A stretch of 64,000 bases of DNA from JBFWVR01 sp050246635. GTDB taxonomy: Bacteria; Acidobacteriota; Vicinamibacteria; Vicinamibacterales; UBA2999. The translations under genes were made by a program, and so were the position numbers. The notes under the pieces are model-generated. The model was not told where the DNA came from and did not search any database. It saw only the letters and a program-made list of their open reading frames with translations. The DNA is taken from the NCBI GenBank assembly GCA_050246635.1, contig JBFWVR010000005.1, positions 186,001 through 250,000 on the forward strand, given 5' to 3'. Below are positions 36,504-45,251 of this stretch, one piece after another. Each line of letters opens with the position of its first letter. The first letter of the stretch is position 1.

Positions 36504-37919
36504 TCAGGGAAAGATCCCCAATTCCATGTAGCTGCGCGCCACCTTGTGGATGGCGTTCAGGAACGCCGCGATCCGCAGGTCGGGCACCTTCGGGTGCTGC
36601 TTCCAGGTCTCGCGGATGCCGTGATAGGCGTTGATCATCGTCTCTTCGAGCCCGGAGTTCACGAGGTCGAGCTCGTCAGGCCCCTGCGCCAGCTCCGTCC
36701 GTTCGGCGTCGCTGAACTTCTTGCCGGTCGCCATCTCGATGGCCTTCAGCATCGAGAGTTCGTTGGCCTGCTCGTGCCGCTTCGACATCCGACCGAAGCG
36801 CACGTGCGAGAGGTTCTTGATCCATTCGAAGTAGGAGACGGTGACGCCGCCGGCATTCGCGTAGATGTCGGGAATCACCAGCGTGCCCCGCTGCCGGAAG
36901 ATGGGCTCCGCATCCGACGACGTCGGGCCGTTGGCGCCTTCCAGGATGATCTTCGCCTGGATGCGTGGGGCGTTCTCGGCGGTGAAGACGCCTTCAAGCG
37001 CGGCCGGAATCAGCACGTCGCACTCGAGCTCCAGCGCCGCCTGGTTGGACGGCAGCTTCGTGGCACCGGGGAAGTCGAGCAGCGAGCCCGTCTCCTGCCG
37101 GTGCTTCCACACCTCGAGCTCGTTCAGGCCCTTCTCGTTCATGATCGCGCCTTCGCGCTCGGCAATCGCGATCAGGATGGCGCCGCCCTCGCGGCAGAAC
37201 TTGGCGGCGTGATACCCGACGTTCCCCAGGCCCTGCACGACGATGCGTTTGCCTTCGAGGCCCGGGGCGAGCCCGAGCTTCTGCATGTCCTCCTTCTGCT
37301 GGCAGGCCTCCCGCAAGGCGAAGAACAGCCCGCGCCCGGTGGCCTCCATCCGGCCGTGGACTCCCCCCTGTCCGAGCGGTTTGCCCGTGACACAGGCGCC
37401 GGCATCGAGCTGCCCCGGGTTGAGGGCGGCGTACGTGTCGGCTATCCAGGCCATCTCCCGCGAGCCGGTCCCGTAGTCGGGGGCCGGGACGTCGATGCCC
37501 GGGCCGATGAAGCTCTTCCGGTGCAGCTCGTGGGTGTAGCGCCGGGTGATGCGCTCCAGCTCTTCAGCGGTGTAGGTCGTCGCGTCCACCTTGATGCCGC
37601 CCTTGGCACCGCCAAACGGGACGTCGACGATGGCGCACTTGTAGGTCATGAGCGCCGCCAGGGCCATGACCTCCTCTTCGTAGACATCGGCCGCGTAGCG
37701 GATGCCTCCCTTCACCGGGAGCATGTGGTGGCTGTGCTCGACCCGCCAGGCCCGAATCACCTCGATGCGGCCATCGGAGCGCCGCAAGGGAAAGTTGAAT
37801 CGATAGATGCTGTTACAGGCACGGATCTGGTCCAGCAGCCCTTTCGGGTACTCGGTGTGCTGGACCGCCTCGTCGAAGTAGGCGTTGACCTCTTCGAAGA
37901 AATTTCGCTGACCGCTCAT
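36504..37919 (-). CDS. Glu/Leu/Phe/Val-type (glutamate) dehydrogenase
   Basis: The 471-residue protein has the substrate-domain segment PVKGGIRYA with a conserved lysine, then MTYKCAIVDVPFGGAKGG with the catalytic lysine. The NAD(P)-binding motif is VQGLGNVG. The length and the late insert fit bacterial glutamate dehydrogenases, which interconvert glutamate and 2-oxoglutarate plus ammonia. Coenzyme preference is not clear. ATG at 37919 begins MSGQRNFFEEV, a normal family N-terminus. The gene is divergent from mreB. Confidence 0.93.
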   Translation of the reverse strand: MSGQRNFFEEVNAYFDEAVQHTEYPKGLLDQIRACNSIYRFNFPLRRSDGRIEVIRAWRVEHSHHMLPVKGGIRYAADVYEEEVMALAALMTYKCAIVDVPFGGAKGGIKVDATTYTAEELERITRRYTHELHRKSFIGPGIDVPAPDYGTGSREMAWIADTYAALNPGQLDAGACVTGKPLGQGGVHGRMEATGRGLFFALREACQQKEDMQKLGLAPGLEGKRIVVQGLGNVGYHAAKFCREGGAILIAIAEREGAIMNEKGLNELEVWKHRQETGSLLDFPGATKLPSNQAALELECDVLIPAALEGVFTAENAPRIQAKIILEGANGPTSSDAEPIFRQRGTLVIPDIYANAGGVTVSYFEWIKNLSHVRFGRMSKRHEQANELSMLKAIEMATGKKFSDAERTELAQGPDELDLVNSGLEETMINAYHGIRETWKQHPKVPDLRIAAFLNAIHKVARSYMELGIFP

Positions 37920-38148
37920 GCGCTGTCGCCTCCGGTCCCCAAGATAGGCGACCGGCCCGACAGGGGCAAGTGATGTCGGCCGGTCGACGCCCACTGACAG
38001 CAATCGGGGCACGTGTCGCATCCCGGCACAGCCCCGGCGCACACGGCCGCGCGCTTCTCGGTGCGGCGATCGCCAGATATGTCCGTCCGAGTCACACCAC
38101 GTGCCGTGATTTCCCGTCCCCACGAACCCGTGCAAGCCCGCGGCCAAC

Positions 38149-38164
38149 GGGCATCCCCCTTGCA
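38149..38164 (+). promoter_or_regulatory. candidate sigma-54 promoter of the mreB-like gene
   Basis: GGGCATCCCCCTTGCA has the ten-base GG-GC spacing and TTGCA. The -24 half reads GGGCAT. It ends 43 bases before the GTG. Confidence 0.4.
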
Positions 38165-38207
38165 ATGGCCGGGTGTCGATGACTCCCCCGATGTCCGGAG
38201 ACTGCCC

Positions 38208-39233
38208 GTGCTGCTGAACATCCTGCCGTTTCCCGCCCGCGATCTGGCCATCGACCTCGGCACGGCCAACACCATCGTCTACGTGCCCGGCCGTGGCATC
38301 GTGTTGAACGAGCCCTCGGTGGTGGCTATCGACGTCGCCAGCGGCAAGACGGCGGCCGTCGGCCACGAGGCCTACGCGATGCTCGGCCGCACGCCGGGCG
38401 CCCTCAACACGGTCCGCCCCATGCGCGACGGCGTCATCGCGGACTTCGAGGCCGCCGAGCGCATGCTGGCCGCCTTCATCAAGCAGGCGCAGGGCAGCTA
38501 CGGCTGGCGGCGGGCCCGCCTGGTCATCGGCATCCCGTCCGGCATCACGCAGGTGGAGCGGCGCGCCGTCGTCGACTCCGCGTATCGCGCCAAGGCCGGC
38601 GAGGTGCACCTGGTCGAGGAGGGCATGGCCGCCGCCATCGGCGCGGGCCTGCCAGTGACCGAGGCCCGGGGCAGCATGGTGATTGACGTCGGCGGCGGCA
38701 CCACCGACATCGCCGTGGTCGCGTTGGGCGGCATGGTGTACGACCGGTCCGTCCGCACCGCCGGCCACCACATGGACGAGGCCATCGCCCTGTACCTGCG
38801 CCGGCAACACGGCCTGCTCATCGGGGAACGGACCGCGGAGCAGGTCAAGATGGAGCTGGGATCGGCGACCGACGAGGACACCAACCTCACGATGGAGGTG
38901 CGGGGCCGGTGCCTGCGCGAAGGCCGGCCGCGAATCGCCACCGTCACCGAGCCGGAGGTGCGGGAGGCCCTGGCCGATCCCGTGCGGGCGCTCGTCGCAG
39001 CCGTGCGCGAGGCCCTCGAGACCATCCCGCCCGAGATTGCCGCCGACATCTACGACACCGGCCTGGTGCTGACCGGGGGCGGTGCGCAGCTCCGCCGGCT
39101 CGACCGGCGGCTCCACCAGGAGACGGGCATTCCCGTGGCGGTGGCCGACGAGCCCCTGACGACGGTGGTGCGCGGCGCGGGCCGGATGCTGGGCGATATG
39201 TCGTTGCTGCGCCGCGTGGCGCTGGCGGCCTGA
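38208..39233 (+). CDS. mreB: MreB-family actin-like cell-shape protein
   Basis: The 341-residue protein has the actin-fold phosphate motifs DLGTANT and DVGGGTTDIAVV, and the adenosine motif TGGGAQLRRLD. Length and sequence match rod-shape protein MreB, which forms membrane-bound filaments guiding wall synthesis. It stands alone: mreC, mreD, pbp2 and rodA are not adjacent. It may therefore be a second MreB copy. GTG at 38208 with GGAG seven bases upstream is chosen because the family starts a few residues before DLGTANT. Confidence 0.88.
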   Translation: MLLNILPFPARDLAIDLGTANTIVYVPGRGIVLNEPSVVAIDVASGKTAAVGHEAYAMLGRTPGALNTVRPMRDGVIADFEAAERMLAAFIKQAQGSYGWRRARLVIGIPSGITQVERRAVVDSAYRAKAGEVHLVEEGMAAAIGAGLPVTEARGSMVIDVGGGTTDIAVVALGGMVYDRSVRTAGHHMDEAIALYLRRQHGLLIGERTAEQVKMELGSATDEDTNLTMEVRGRCLREGRPRIATVTEPEVREALADPVRALVAAVREALETIPPEIAADIYDTGLVLTGGGAQLRRLDRRLHQETGIPVAVADEPLTTVVRGAGRMLGDMSLLRRVALAA

Positions 39234-39460
39234 GGGCGGGAACGAGAGGTGGCAGGGACGGGAGGCGCCGCCCCTGCCGGGTAGGGGCTACCGGGGGTCG
39301 GCGTTCGGAGCCCTCTACGTTCCAGTCTGCCCATGTGGACCGGCGCCGGCCAATAGAACGTCGGGATGCGCTCCATGCGGCGGGGACATGGGCGGCTGAA
39401 ACGGCCCTGAAATCGGCGCGCATGCCCGAGGCGCATGCGTGGGACCACGAGATTGTCTGG

Positions 39461-39466
39461 TACACT
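39461..39466 (+). promoter_or_regulatory. extended -10 box placed for a leaderless transcript
   Basis: TGGTACACT forms an extended -10; eight bases separate the box from the ATG at 39475. The gap 39234-39460 holds only a GC hairpin just after mreB (around 39250-39282). Confidence 0.45.
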
Positions 39467-39474
39467 ACGCCCGC

Positions 39475-39981
39475 ATGTCGGAATCGTCGTCTGAGATGCG
39501 CCCAGTCAAGCTGTGGCGCCTGATGTCCCCCGAGCAGCGTACGGCGGCCGCGATGGCGTTCTGGACCGATGACCAGGCGGCCATCGAACGGGCCGAAGCC
39601 GTCGCGCTGATTTCCCGCCAGATCAAGTTCCGGCCGAAGAGCGTGCTGGCCCTGCCCGTCGACCGCAAGGCGAAACACCTCGCGTCGCTGGCGCAGGTGT
39701 CGGACCTGCTGGCCGCGCGGCTGCTCGTCTCGTATCACCTCGAGCACCAGCGGCCGATGATGAGCCGGTTCCTCGACGAGCTCGGCATCCCGCACGACCA
39801 GGGCCTCATCAATGAGGAGTCCCCGGAGGCGCCGGAGCCGGCGAAGCTCGACGCCGCGGTCGCGACGCTCGCGCAGGAGTACCCGAAGGCCGACGTCGGC
39901 CGGTACTTCTGGACCCTGCTCTGGCAGGATCCCGAGACGTGGGGCGGGTTGCGCGACCGGCCCGAGCTGGCCGTCGAGTAG
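39475..39981 (+). CDS. conserved-looking protein of unknown function
   Basis: I do not recognise this 168-residue protein. It is soluble, mostly helical, and begins with an MRPVKLWRLMSPEQRTAAAMAFW segment, then has a KFRPKSV turn and a DLLAARLLVSYHL helix. The C-terminal GRYFWTLLWQDPETW is aromatic. There is no signal peptide or cysteine. It is followed by a 2Fe-2S protein gene after 13 bases and by terC, so the three may be co-transcribed. The ATG sits eight bases behind a TACACT box. Confidence 0.65.
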   Translation: MSESSSEMRPVKLWRLMSPEQRTAAAMAFWTDDQAAIERAEAVALISRQIKFRPKSVLALPVDRKAKHLASLAQVSDLLAARLLVSYHLEHQRPMMSRFLDELGIPHDQGLINEESPEAPEPAKLDAAVATLAQEYPKADVGRYFWTLLWQDPETWGGLRDRPELAVE

Positions 39982-39994
39982 GGCGCGCGACCCG

Positions 39995-40372
39995 ATGGCG
40001 CCCTTCACGCGGCACGTCTTCATCTGCGGCAACCAGCGGCCCGAGGGCCATCCTCGCGGCTGTTGCGATCCGGCGGCCTCCGACCACCTGCAGAAGGCTT
40101 TCAAGAAGGCCCTCGCCGAGCGTGGGCTGAATCGCTCCATCCGCGCCAACAAGGCCGGCTGCCTCGACCAGTGCGAGCACGGCCCGACCGTGGTCGTCTA
40201 TCCGGATGCCGTGTGGTACGGCGGCGTGACCGAGGCCGACATCCCCGAGATCATCGAGGAGCACCTGGTCCACGGGCGCCCCGTCGCGCGGCTGCGACTG
40301 GCCGACGCGTGCGTGAACACCGGGACGTGCGCGCACAAGCCGCGTCGGTCGGCGGACACGCCGGCACCCTGA
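39995..40372 (+). CDS. thioredoxin-like 2Fe-2S ferredoxin
   Basis: The 125-residue protein has cysteines at 11, 23/24, 56 and 60 (FICGNQRP ... GCC ... AGCLDQC). This is the spacing of the thioredoxin-fold ferredoxins related to the NuoE C-terminal domain and Shethna-type proteins. It is a soluble electron carrier of unknown partner. An extra cysteine pair occurs near the end (ACVNTGTC). It lies 13 bases after the unknown gene and 13 before terC. Confidence 0.82.
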   Translation: MAPFTRHVFICGNQRPEGHPRGCCDPAASDHLQKAFKKALAERGLNRSIRANKAGCLDQCEHGPTVVVYPDAVWYGGVTEADIPEIIEEHLVHGRPVARLRLADACVNTGTCAHKPRRSADTPAP

Positions 40373-40385
40373 ACCGGCGGGCTCC

Positions 40386-41132
40386 ATGGACATGCTGACG
40401 GCCGACGCGCTGATTGCGCTGGCGACGCTGACCGCCCTCGAGATCGTCCTGGGCGTCGACAACGTCATCTTCATCTCGATCCTCGCCAACAAGCTGCCGG
40501 CCGACCAGCGCGCGTCCGCGCGGCGCACGGGCCTGATGGCCGCGATGGGCATCCGCATCCTCCTGCTGATGTCGCTGGCGTGGGTCGTGGGGCTCACGGC
40601 GCCCTTCTTCACCGTGTTCGGCCAGGCGATCTCCGGGCGGGACATCATCCTGCTGGGCGGCGGCCTCTTCCTGATTGCCAAGGCCACGCTCGAGATTCAC
40701 GAGCGGCTCGAAGGCGAGGAAGGGCACCGATCGGCGCGCGTCGCGCCGTCCTTCGGCGCCGTCATCGCGCAGATCATGGCGCTCGACATCGTCTTCTCGC
40801 TGGACTCGGTGATCACCGCCGTCGGCATGGCCGAGGACCTGTGGGTGATGGTGACCGCCGTGGTGCTCGCGGTGGGCGTGATGCTCGTGGCGGCCGCGGG
40901 CATCGCGGCGTTCGTCGAGGAGCACCCCACCGTGAAGGTGCTCGCGTTGTCGTTCCTCCTGCTGATTGGCGTCTCGCTCGTCGCCGAGGGGCTCGACCAG
41001 CACATCCCGAAGGGCTACATCTACTTCGCGATGGGCTTCTCGGTCTTCGTCGAGATGATCAACCTGCGGGCCGCGAAGGCCCGGGCCGAAGCGCGGGAGC
41101 CGGTGAGGCTGCACCAGCCCTACACCGACTAG
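40386..41132 (+). CDS. TerC-family membrane protein
   Basis: The 248-residue protein has seven membrane helices and the two TerC signatures with aspartates, LGVDNVIFIS and FSLDSVITAVG. TerC proteins are linked to tellurite resistance and, in characterised cases, to manganese export or protein secretion. The substrate here is not known. It is the third gene of the 39475-41132 run and converges with a hydrolase across a GGATTACAC repeat. Confidence 0.88.
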   Translation: MDMLTADALIALATLTALEIVLGVDNVIFISILANKLPADQRASARRTGLMAAMGIRILLLMSLAWVVGLTAPFFTVFGQAISGRDIILLGGGLFLIAKATLEIHERLEGEEGHRSARVAPSFGAVIAQIMALDIVFSLDSVITAVGMAEDLWVMVTAVVLAVGVMLVAAAGIAAFVEEHPTVKVLALSFLLLIGVSLVAEGLDQHIPKGYIYFAMGFSVFVEMINLRAAKARAEAREPVRLHQPYTD

Positions 41133-41133
41133 G

Positions 41134-41276
41134 GATTACACGGATCCCGGGCGGGCACGGAAAGACGATCCACGGATTACACGGATTACACCGATTACGC
41201 GGGTTACACGGATGCCGGTCTGGTACACCGCCCGTTGAAGAAACCTTCCGTGTCATCCGTGTCATCCGTGGATAGC
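41134..41276. repeat. GGATTACAC-word inverted repeat between convergent genes
   Basis: The left arm (41167-41213) is a series of CGGATTACAC words led by GATCCACGG. The right arm (41248-41275) is CCGTGTCATCCGTG ending in CCGTGGATAG. A separate short GGATTACACGGAT copy is at 41134. Confidence 0.78.
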
Positions 41277-41292
41277 GTCCACGCCGCCTTCG

Positions 41293-42012
41293 CTATCGGG
41301 ATCTCGACCCGGCAATCCGAGTAATCCACGACACGACCGCGTCCCACACCTCGCCGTCGACCTCGGCCTCGGTGCGTCCCGACGTCTTGGGCACCTTGTA
41401 GGAGTGATCGCCGCCCTCCACGGTGTGGATCGTCACGCGCGCCCGCGCGGCGTCGGGCAGGGCCTCGGCAATCGTGTCAGGGCCGCCAAAGCTGTCGCGC
41501 GTGCCCTGCACCACCAGCAGCGGCACGGACAGCCGCGCGAGGTGCGCGGCGCGGTCCTGGCGCCGGTTGCCCGGGGGGTGCAGCGGGTACCCGAACGCGA
41601 TTGCGCCACGGAGGGGCGGCGCCTCGGCCGGCCACGCGTCCGGCGCCGCGGCCAGGTGTGTCGCCATCCGGCCGCCCATCGACTTGCCGCCGATGAAGAC
41701 CGCGCGGCCGCGGGTCATCCGGTGGGTGGTCGCGCCGACGACCGCGCGGCGGAACGTGTCCTCGAGCACGGGCGCGCGGTCGGGCGCCTTCCGCCGCGCC
41801 TCCATGTAGGGGAAGTTGAACGTCACGACGTCGAGGCCGCGTGCGGCCAGGCCGGCCGCGTACCGCGCCATGAACGGGCTCGCCTGGCCTGCGCCGGCGC
41901 CGTGCGCCAGGACGAGCAGCGCGCCGACCCCCGCCTGACCGTCGGCGGGATACAGGGTGGCGGCGTGCACGAGGTCGGGATCACCGGGAAGATGGAAGGC
42001 CAGTGGGCTCAT
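41293..42012 (-). CDS. alpha/beta hydrolase of the KANL3/TEX30 type
   Basis: The 239-residue protein has an oxyanion segment LAHGAGAG, the nucleophile elbow GGKSMGGR (serine), a late aspartate (QGTRDSFGG) and a histidine (GGDHSYK), giving a full catalytic triad. The short lid and sequence fit the KANL3/TEX30-like dienelactone hydrolase group. There is no signal peptide. The substrate is unknown. It is divergent from the DUF5916 gene. Confidence 0.85.
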   Translation of the reverse strand: MSPLAFHLPGDPDLVHAATLYPADGQAGVGALLVLAHGAGAGQASPFMARYAAGLAARGLDVVTFNFPYMEARRKAPDRAPVLEDTFRRAVVGATTHRMTRGRAVFIGGKSMGGRMATHLAAAPDAWPAEAPPLRGAIAFGYPLHPPGNRRQDRAAHLARLSVPLLVVQGTRDSFGGPDTIAEALPDAARARVTIHTVEGGDHSYKVPKTSGRTEAEVDGEVWDAVVSWITRIAGSRSR

Positions 42013-42087
42013 CGTGTCACCGAGTGTCTCCGATGGCGTGTAGTAGGATCAATCGCCCCTCGCGGGCCTGTTGTCATTCCCGTACCC

Positions 42088-44355
42088 ATGTCCATGTCTC
42101 GAGCCAGTGCATTGGTGCCGTGCGTCCTCGTGGCCGCGGCGTTCTTCTCGTGGGTCCCACCGTCCGCGTTCGCGCAGATGCAGGTGGCGGCCGATCCGCA
42201 GGCGGGGGGCGCCGGCCCCGTGACCACCGCCATCGGCGTCCCGGAAGGCCCACGCCTCGACGGCGACGTGCTCGGTGATCCCGTCTGGCAAGGCGTGCCG
42301 GTCGTCAGCGAGTTCTGGCAGGAGCAGCCGGACGAGGGCGCCCCGTCCTCGGAGCGGACCGAGGTGCGGATGGTGTTCACCGCGGACACGCTCTACGTGG
42401 GCGTCGTCTGCTACGACACCGACCCGGCCGGCATCATCGTGTCGGACTCGCGGCGCGACACGCCGCTCGACCAGACCGACAGCTTCCAGATGATCTTCGA
42501 CACGTACCGTGACCGGCTGAACGGGTTCGTGTTCGGCACCAATCCCGCCGGCATCGAGTACGACGGCCAGGTCACCAACGAGGGGCAGGGCGGGGGCGGC
42601 CTCGGCGTCGGCCAGGCGCAGCAGAGCGGATCGGGCGGCGGGTTCAACCTGAATTGGGATGGCGCGTGGCAGGTCCGGTCGCGCATCTCGGACATCGGCT
42701 GGACGGCGGAGTTCGCCATCCCGTTCCGGACCCTGCGGTTTCCCTCCGGCACCGAGCAGGTGTGGGGCGTCAACTTCCAGCGCAACATCCGGCGCCGCAA
42801 CGAACGTGCCTACTGGGCGCCGATCCCCCGGCAGTACAACCTCTACCGGCTGTCGCTGGCCGGGTCGGTCTCCGGCATCCGGACGCCGGTGATCCGCAAC
42901 TTCAAGGTGACGCCCTACGTGCTCGGCAACGTCGTGGCTTCCGGCGAGACGCCGGTCGACTCCACGGTGCTCGGCGACGTCGGGCTCGACGTGAAATACA
43001 ACCTGACGCCCAGCCTCACGCTCGACGGCACCGTGAACACGGATTTCGCGCAGGTCGAGGTGGACGAGCAGCAGGTGAACCTGGATCGCTTCAACCTCTT
43101 CTTCCCCGAGAAGCGCCCGTTCTTCCTCGAGAACGCCGGGTTCTTCTCGGTGGGCAATCCCGGCGAGGTGGAGTTGTTCTTCTCGCGCCAGATTGGCATC
43201 GGTCCCGGCGGGCAGTCGATCCCGATCCTGGGCGGCGCGCGGGTATCGGGCAAGGCGGGGCACTACAACGTCGGCCTGCTGAACATGCAGACCGACAGCT
43301 ACGGCGACGAGATCGCGTCCAACAACTTCTCGGTGGCACGCATCAGCCGTGACCTGCCGAACCGCTCGTCGATCGGCGCCCTCGTCGTGAACCGGCAGGC
43401 CACCGGCGATCTCGCCGGCAGCGACAACTTCAACCGGACGTTGGCCGTGGACGGCAAGTGGGGCCTCGGGCAGAACACGGTGCTGTCGAGTTTCGTCGCC
43501 CGCACGCAGACCCCGGGCCAGGCCGACGACAACGCGTTCAACCTGCGGTCACGCACCAACTATCCCCGGTACGACCTCGAACTGGGATACCAGGAGGTCG
43601 GCGAGCGCTTCAACCCGGAAGTCGGCTTCCTGAGCCGCCGCGGCTACCGCAAACCTGACGCCCGGATCATGACCCGGTTCCGGCCCGCGAACTTCCTCAA
43701 CGTCCAGGAGTTCCGCCCGCATGCGTCGTACCGCGCGTTCTTCGGCTTCGACGGCTTCCGCGAGAGCAACTTCATCCACCTCGACAACCACACGCAGTGG
43801 AAGAACAGCTACGAGCTGCACTCGGGGATGAACCTGACGAGCGAAGGGGTGCGGGAGCCCTTCGAAATCTACCCCGGCGTGATCGTGCCGCCCGGCACCT
43901 ACGATCACAAGGAGGCGCAGCTCGTCTTCATGACGAACCAGGGCGCGCCGCTCTCGCTCAACCTGCAGACGACGATTGGCGGCTTCTTCGGGGGCGACCG
44001 GGTCACGCTGAACCCCACGGTCCGCATGCGCGTGGGCGACGGGTTCACGACGGAGCTGTCCTACCAGCGCAACGACGTCAACCTGCCGTACGGGGACTTC
44101 GTCACCAACCTGGTGCGGACGCGCGTCTCCTACTCCTTCGACACGCGGCGGTTCGTGCAAGCGCTCGTGCAGTACAACGACCGGGCCGACATCTGGTCGA
44201 TGAACCTCCGCTTCGGCTGGCTGCAGGCCGCCAACACCGGCCTCTTCGTCGTCTACACCGACACGCGGGGCCTCTACGATCTGTTCGACCGCCCCGAACG
44301 GACCGACCGCTCGCTGATCATCAAGTTCAGCCGGATGTTCGATGTGATCAGATAG
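42088..44355 (+). CDS. DUF5916 outer-membrane protein with CBM9-like N-domain
   Basis: The 755-residue protein has a signal peptide (PPSAFAQ), then a CBM9-like sandwich of about 200 residues (DGDVLGDPVWQ ... TLYVGVVCYDTDP). A long beta-barrel region follows, with the hallmark NTDFAQVEVDEQQVNLDRF and FFPEKRPFFLENAGFF. DUF5916 proteins are large outer-membrane barrels of unknown function, common in Bacteroidota and Acidobacteriota. It ends in LIIKFSRMFDVIR, not a terminal aromatic residue. A paralogue lies at 53552-55849. Confidence 0.88.
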   Translation: MSMSRASALVPCVLVAAAFFSWVPPSAFAQMQVAADPQAGGAGPVTTAIGVPEGPRLDGDVLGDPVWQGVPVVSEFWQEQPDEGAPSSERTEVRMVFTADTLYVGVVCYDTDPAGIIVSDSRRDTPLDQTDSFQMIFDTYRDRLNGFVFGTNPAGIEYDGQVTNEGQGGGGLGVGQAQQSGSGGGFNLNWDGAWQVRSRISDIGWTAEFAIPFRTLRFPSGTEQVWGVNFQRNIRRRNERAYWAPIPRQYNLYRLSLAGSVSGIRTPVIRNFKVTPYVLGNVVASGETPVDSTVLGDVGLDVKYNLTPSLTLDGTVNTDFAQVEVDEQQVNLDRFNLFFPEKRPFFLENAGFFSVGNPGEVELFFSRQIGIGPGGQSIPILGGARVSGKAGHYNVGLLNMQTDSYGDEIASNNFSVARISRDLPNRSSIGALVVNRQATGDLAGSDNFNRTLAVDGKWGLGQNTVLSSFVARTQTPGQADDNAFNLRSRTNYPRYDLELGYQEVGERFNPEVGFLSRRGYRKPDARIMTRFRPANFLNVQEFRPHASYRAFFGFDGFRESNFIHLDNHTQWKNSYELHSGMNLTSEGVREPFEIYPGVIVPPGTYDHKEAQLVFMTNQGAPLSLNLQTTIGGFFGGDRVTLNPTVRMRVGDGFTTELSYQRNDVNLPYGDFVTNLVRTRVSYSFDTRRFVQALVQYNDRADIWSMNLRFGWLQAANTGLFVVYTDTRGLYDLFDRPERTDRSLIIKFSRMFDVIR

Positions 44356-44402
44356 GGACGAAGGACACGAAGGGTACGAAGGACACGAAGGGCACGAAGG
44401 GC
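44356..44402 (+). repeat. CACGAAGG tandem words, left arm only
   Basis: Five GACGAAG/CACGAAG words with 9-10 base period start right at the stop codon of the DUF5916 gene. No complementary arm follows. Bases 44403-44500 show nothing recognisable. Confidence 0.7.
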
Positions 44403-44500
44403 CAGGCGGAGCGCGCCGCGCACCGTCGTCCCGCACCTTCATCCGGCACCCCCGCGGAGCACCATCGGCGAGCCCCCCGTCTGAGCACCCCCGTCGTGCG

Positions 44501-45238
44501 CTAGCGCGCGGCGACGGCGGCCAGGTACTCGCGGATGCGGCGGGCGTTGGTGCCGACGTCGCTCCGGCCGACACGGGAGACCGAGCGGACGTCGATACGG
44601 CTGCCACCCCCGTCGGCGGGTGTGACCCGGACGGCGATGTCGTCCTTGAAGCCGAACCAGAACGTGGTGTCGGTGGCCTCGATACGCCGGGCCGCGGCGT
44701 CGGCGGTGACGATCGTCCAGCCGCGCGCCTCGGCGGCGGCGAGCGCCGCCTGGTAGGCCTCGTCCAGCGGCCTCTCCAGCACCAGGGGGCCGAGGTCGGG
44801 ATAGCCCTGCCGCTGCTGGGCGGCGACCTCGGCGGAGTAGTCGAGCGCGTTCGGCGCCTGCGCCTCGGACCGGATGCGCGCAATCTCCACGAACTGCGGC
44901 GGCTGCTCCGTGTCCGTCGAGATGTCGTGGATACGTGGCACGCGCCCGGCCGTGCGTTGCCACTGCCAGGGAATCCCCGCCAGCAGCACGCCCGCGAGCA
45001 CGGCGACCCCCGCGAGGATGAAGCCGCGCCCGTTGGTGCGCGGGCGGTTCAGCGCGAGCCCGACGCCCCCGAGCACGAGCGCGCCGACCCCGGCATAGGC
45101 GCCAAATGCCAGCAGCTGGAATCCGCGCTGCAGGCTCCACCATCCCTGGCGGTACCCGACGCCGGACGAGGCGAGCAGCAGCGCCCCGGCTGCGGCCGTC
45201 GCGAGCGCCAGCAGGGCAATCCAGTGGAATCGTCGCAT
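44501..45238 (-). CDS. DUF1499 domain membrane protein
   Basis: The 245-residue protein has three N-terminal membrane helices and a C-terminal DUF1499 domain (PPQFVEIARIRSEAQAPNALDY ... TFWFGFKDDIAVRVTP ... SRVGRSDVGTNARRI). DUF1499 is of unknown function. It is divergent from the hydrolase at 45250 with only 11 bases between starts, so the promoters overlap; TATAGG ends five bases before its ATG. Confidence 0.85.
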   Translation of the reverse strand: MRRFHWIALLALATAAAGALLLASSGVGYRQGWWSLQRGFQLLAFGAYAGVGALVLGGVGLALNRPRTNGRGFILAGVAVLAGVLLAGIPWQWQRTAGRVPRIHDISTDTEQPPQFVEIARIRSEAQAPNALDYSAEVAAQQRQGYPDLGPLVLERPLDEAYQAALAAAEARGWTIVTADAAARRIEATDTTFWFGFKDDIAVRVTPADGGGSRIDVRSVSRVGRSDVGTNARRIREYLAAVAAR

Positions 45239-45245
45239 CGCTGCC

Positions 45246-45251
45246 TATAAT
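45246..45251 (+). promoter_or_regulatory. -10 box overlapping a divergent start region
   Basis: TATAAT overlaps the ATG at 45250, and seven bases later stands an in-frame GTG (45259). If the box is used, the hydrolase mRNA would be leaderless from the GTG. Confidence 0.5.

Noticed and set aside
36546..37973. long plus-strand frame opposite glutamate dehydrogenase
   Set aside because: The minus strand carries the full dehydrogenase with all motifs; the plus frame has no recognisable domain.
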